A stretch of DNA of 64,000 bases from Verrucomicrobiota bacterium (GTDB lineage Bacteria > Verrucomicrobiota > Verrucomicrobiia > Opitutales > Opitutaceae). This document shows positions 61,201-64,000 of this stretch, in pieces. The stretch's first letter is position 1. Each line of letters starts with the position of its first letter. The notes beneath the pieces are model-generated. The model saw only the letters and a program-made list of their open reading frames with translations, was not told the origin of the DNA and ran no database searches. Location: positions 186,001 through 250,000 of the forward strand of contig JAEWQP010000022.1 in the NCBI GenBank assembly GCA_023399155.1. The letters run 5' to 3'. Made by a program: the position numbers and the translations under genes.

Positions 61201-61890
61201 TCAGGCCGACGCCTCGGGCGCCTGATGCTTCCTCAATTCCGGGGCGTGGCGCACGTCCCTGGCGTTGATGAGATAGATCGTCTCCTCCGCCACGTTGGTG
61301 GCGTGGTCGGCCACGCGTTCGATCGCCTTGGAAATGAATACGAGGTCGAGCGCGTGCGACACGGATGCGGGAGTGGATGCCATCCTTTCGGTCAGTTCGT
61401 CGCACAGGGCCCGGTTGAGTGCGTCGACCTCCGAGTCGCGGTGGCAGACGGCGAGCGCGCGCTCTTCCGTGCCATGCACGAAGCAATCGAGCGCGTCGCG
61501 CAGCATCTCGGCCGCGATCTCGCCCATCTGCACGACATCCACGCGCACCGCCAGGGGAGCGGCGGCGGCGAGATTGCGCACACGCCGGGCGATCTTCGTC
61601 ACCTCGTCGGCTGCGCGCTCGAGTTCGTGGCAGGCCTTCATCCCCGTGAGCACGACCCGCAGCTCGGTCGCGACCGGCGTGCGCAGGCTCAGGTAACGGA
61701 TCGCCTCGTCGTCGATGCGCACTTCCAGGTCGTCGATCTCGTCGTCGGCGCCGATGACGAAGCGGGCGAGGTCGGCGTCGCGCTCGGCGTAGGCCTTGAG
61801 GGCCAGGCGGAGGTTGGCGATGACCTTCTCGCCCATGCGGAACAGGTCGGAACGGAGGGTCTCGAGTTCGGTGTCGAAATAGCGCTTCAT
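61201..61890 (-). CDS. phoU: Phosphate-specific transport system accessory protein PhoU
   Basis: 229-residue cytosolic regulator that links the Pst transporter to the PhoR kinase and represses Pho genes when phosphate is plentiful. The two three-helix repeats are clear: RYFDTELETLRSDLFRMGEKVIANL and VIGADDEIDDLEVRIDDEAIRYLSL, then CHRDSEVDALNRALCDEL and SKAIERVADHATNVAEETIYL. Conserved D/E-rich metal-binding motifs (E/DxxxD) are retained. Last gene of the pstA-pstB-phoU run, 47 bp after pstB. Confidence 0.96.
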   Translation of the reverse strand: MKRYFDTELETLRSDLFRMGEKVIANLRLALKAYAERDADLARFVIGADDEIDDLEVRIDDEAIRYLSLRTPVATELRVVLTGMKACHELERAADEVTKIARRVRNLAAAAPLAVRVDVVQMGEIAAEMLRDALDCFVHGTEERALAVCHRDSEVDALNRALCDELTERMASTPASVSHALDLVFISKAIERVADHATNVAEETIYLINARDVRHAPELRKHQAPEASA

Positions 61891-61937
61891 CCGCGGTGGT
61901 GGCGAGGCAGTGTGGTGGTCGGTCGGTTGGGGTCAAC

Positions 61938-62837
61938 TCAGCCGAAGCGTCCGGAAACGTAGGCCTCGGTCTGGGTGTTGGCGGGATTCATGAAGATGCG
62001 GGAGGTCTCATTGTACTCGATGAGCCTGCCGAGGTAGAAGAACGCCGTGTGGTCGGAACAGCGGGCGGCCTGCTGCATGTTGTGGGTGACGATGACGATC
62101 GTGTACTGCTCGCGCATCTGGTGGATGAGCTCCTCGACCTTGCTCGTGGCGATCGGGTCGAGGGCCGAGCAGGGCTCGTCCATCAGGATCACCTCGGGCT
62201 CGACCGCGATGGTGCGGGCGATGCACAGGCGCTGCTGCTGCCCGCCGGACAGGCCGAGGCCGCTCTCGTGCAGCCGGTCCTTCACCTCGTCCCACAGTGC
62301 CGCCCCGCGAAGGCTGCGCTCGACCGCCTCGTCGAGCACGGATTTCGTAGTGATGCCGGCGATACGAAGTCCGTAGGCGACGTTCTCGTAGATCGACTTG
62401 GGAAACGGGTTGGATTTCTGGAACACCATGCCGACCTTCTTGCGCAGTTCGATCACGTCGACCGCGGGGGCGAACACGTCGGTCCCATCGAGCAGGATGC
62501 TGCCGGTCGTGCGGACGCCGTCGATCAGGTCGTTCATCCGGTTGATGCAGCGCAGGAGCGTGGACTTGCCGCAGCCGGACGGCCCGATGAACGCGGTGAC
62601 CTGCTTTTCCGGGATGTCCATCGTGATCCCGAGCAGCGCTTCCTTGGCGCCGTAGGCGAGGCCCAGGTCGCGAATCCGGATCTTGGCGGGGTCGGCGGAC
62701 GCGGGCGGGTTCGGGCGGACCTTGAGCGCATCGGCCGCGAGCGGCCGCGAGAGCGGCGCGGACCCGGACGCAGGTGAGTTCGAGGACATGGTCACGGTGG
62801 AGGCGGAGCGGGTGGAGGGAGCGTGCGTGGGGGCCAT
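61938..62837 (-). CDS. pstB: Phosphate ABC transporter ATP-binding protein
   Basis: 299-residue ATPase of the Pst phosphate importer. Walker A GPSGCGKST, family motif RCINRMNDLI, signature LSGGQQQRLCIARTIA, Walker B VILMDEPCSALDPIAT, and switch His in VTHNMQQAARCSDHTAFF. A 50-residue Ser/Pro-rich N-terminal extension precedes the conserved start, so an internal start is possible. Its ATG shares one base with the pstA stop codon, giving translational coupling. Confidence 0.97.
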   Translation of the reverse strand: MAPTHAPSTRSASTVTMSSNSPASGSAPLSRPLAADALKVRPNPPASADPAKIRIRDLGLAYGAKEALLGITMDIPEKQVTAFIGPSGCGKSTLLRCINRMNDLIDGVRTTGSILLDGTDVFAPAVDVIELRKKVGMVFQKSNPFPKSIYENVAYGLRIAGITTKSVLDEAVERSLRGAALWDEVKDRLHESGLGLSGGQQQRLCIARTIAVEPEVILMDEPCSALDPIATSKVEELIHQMREQYTIVIVTHNMQQAARCSDHTAFFYLGRLIEYNETSRIFMNPANTQTEAYVSGRFG

Positions 62838-64000
62838 CAGAAGGCGCCGGTCTGATACTTGCGGCGGATGCGTTCGCGCAGGCGGATCGCGAACAGGTTG
62901 AGAAGGATCACCAGCGCGATCAGCAGAAGCGTCGTGGTGAAGACCATGGGCTTCGCCGCCTCGATGTTCGGGGACTGGAAGCCGACATCGTAGATGTGAA
63001 AGCCGAGGTGCATGAACTTCCGGTCCAGGTGCAGGAACGGGAAGCTCCCGTCAAACGGCAGCTCCGGGGCGAGCTTGACCACGCCGGTGATCATCAGCGG
63101 CGCCACCTCGCCGGCGCCGCGCGCCATCGCCAGGATCACGCCGGTGAGGATCCCCGGGACCGAGGCGGGCAGCACGATGCGAAGGAGGGTCTGAAACTTC
63201 GACGCACCGAGCGCGAGCGACGCCTCGCGCGCACCACGGGGCACGGCCGCGATCGATTCCTCGGTGGCCACGATGACCACCGGCACCGTGAGCAGCGCCA
63301 GCGTGAGCGAGGCCCACAGGATGCCGCCCGTGCCGAAGGTCGGCGTCGGCAGCATGTCGGGGAAGAAGAGCCGGTCGATGCCGCCGCCGATGAAGTAGAC
63401 AAAGAAGCCGAGCCCGAACACCCCGAACACGATGGACGGCACACCGGCGAGGTTGTTGATCGCGATCCGCACCATCCGCACGATCACGCCCTGCCTGGCG
63501 TATTCACGCAGGTAAAACGCGGCAATGACGCCGAACGGCGTCACCATGATCGACATCAGGATCGTCATCATGGCCGTGCCGAAGATGGCGGGAAACACGC
63601 CGCCCTCCGTGTTGGACTCGCGGGGCTCGCCGAGCACGAACTCGGCCGCGCGGCTCGCGTAGTGACGGAGCCTGGCCGCGAGCCCCATGCGGTTGGGCTG
63701 GAAGGCGCGCACGATCTGCGCGAGCGGGATGCGCGCCTCCTGGCCGTCGATCGTCTCGAAGATCGCGACATAGTCCGTCGCGTGCTCCGACAGGAACGCC
63801 GCCTCGGCGCGCAGGCTCTCGTAGCGCTTCTGCAGGTCGGCGAGCCGGGCCCGGATCGCCGCCTCCTCCGCCGGGTCGACGCGATCGCCGCCCTCGGCCG
63901 CCCGGCGCCCCATCACGCGCAGGCGCAACTCCGCTTTCTGGATACGCGAGTTCACCGCACCGATGTCGTGCTTCTGCATCGCCGCGGAACGCTCGGCCAG
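62837..64000 (-). CDS. pstA: Phosphate ABC transporter permease PstA, 5' end outside the window
   Basis: Inner-membrane permease of the Pst system. The C-terminal part has the inner-membrane-component signature EVAPLMITGVVKLAPELPFDG and the EAA-like loop AAVPRGAREASLALGASKFQTLLRIVLP, after a first TM in FGTAMMTILMSIMVTPFGVIAAFYL. Upstream of TM1 is a long coiled-coil/periplasmic-type segment (SRIQKAELRLRVMGRR, ADLQKRYESLRAEAAFLSEH), as in the long PstA forms of gamma-proteobacteria. The frame is open through base 64000 (LAERSAA before the Met at 63979), so the real start lies outside. Confidence 0.95.
   Translation of the reverse strand: MAERSAAMQKHDIGAVNSRIQKAELRLRVMGRRAAEGGDRVDPAEEAAIRARLADLQKRYESLRAEAAFLSEHATDYVAIFETIDGQEARIPLAQIVRAFQPNRMGLAARLRHYASRAAEFVLGEPRESNTEGGVFPAIFGTAMMTILMSIMVTPFGVIAAFYLREYARQGVIVRMVRIAINNLAGVPSIVFGVFGLGFFVYFIGGGIDRLFFPDMLPTPTFGTGGILWASLTLALLTVPVVIVATEESIAAVPRGAREASLALGASKFQTLLRIVLPASVPGILTGVILAMARGAGEVAPLMITGVVKLAPELPFDGSFPFLHLDRKFMHLGFHIYDVGFQSPNIEAAKPMVFTTTLLLIALVILLNLFAIRLRERIRRKYQTGAF

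Overview
The window is high-GC DNA that reads as a verrucomicrobial chromosome, most likely Opitutaceae. The reasons are a paired DUF1800/DUF1501 gene set, very large duplicated MacB-type (ADOP) permeases, a GxxExxY gene bordered by cacggaggcacggag-type repeats, a four-helix-bundle S23-like gene, and many secreted plant-polysaccharide hydrolases. Family assignments come from reading motifs by eye; no database search was run. About 47 genes are supported, with short intergenic gaps. No rRNA, tRNA, CRISPR array or classical transposase was seen.

Layout. 1-1167: 5' part of a type IIA topoisomerase B subunit, leaving the window. 1441-2748: an orphan hypothetical and a TPR protein. 2792-11422: a secreted esterase, two coupled DMT exporters, an alpha-glucuronidase-like hydrolase, a PQQ-type beta-propeller and a frameshifted signal-peptidase-like gene. 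11485-17847: MtnA, a GH51 arabinofuranosidase, a dicarboxylate/amino-acid symporter, a methyltransferase and a single-domain globin. 18009-21034: a four-PAS histidine kinase coupled to a LuxR-type response regulator. 21193-31091: small hypotheticals, GH127, a DUF6504 protein, a GT39-like membrane protein, a GH140-like protein, a GH10 xylanase and a GPH-type sugar transporter. Together with the earlier GH51 and glucuronidase-like genes this is an arabinoxylan/pectin side-chain toolkit, although not one operon. 31182-33329: the topoisomerase A subunit, about 30 kb from its likely partner.

The most distinctive region is 33460-51885, read entirely on the minus strand. In transcription order it holds an NtrC-type sigma-54 activator, a four-helix-bundle protein, a histidine kinase with a minimal extracellular loop, a membrane-fusion adaptor, a GxxExxY protein, a MacB-type ATPase, a TolC-type channel, four successive ~810-residue ADOP permeases and a second MacB-type ATPase. 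This looks like one tripartite export system with four alternative permeases under its own two-component control. Three of its gene junctions hold unrelated inverted-repeat units: 44235-44393 (no gene), 46645-47240 (GxxExxY inside perfect 29-bp inverted repeats) and 50075-50486 (four-helix-bundle gene inside imperfect 27-nt inverted repeats). This is the best candidate for an undescribed biological phenomenon in the window.

52198-64000: a VOC protein with a strong terminator; a coupled set of DUF1800, DUF1501 and a pseudopilin-like membrane protein; a rhomboid protease; a double-ACT protein; an RF-like GGQ protein; and the pstA-pstB-phoU phosphate genes, with pstA leaving the window.
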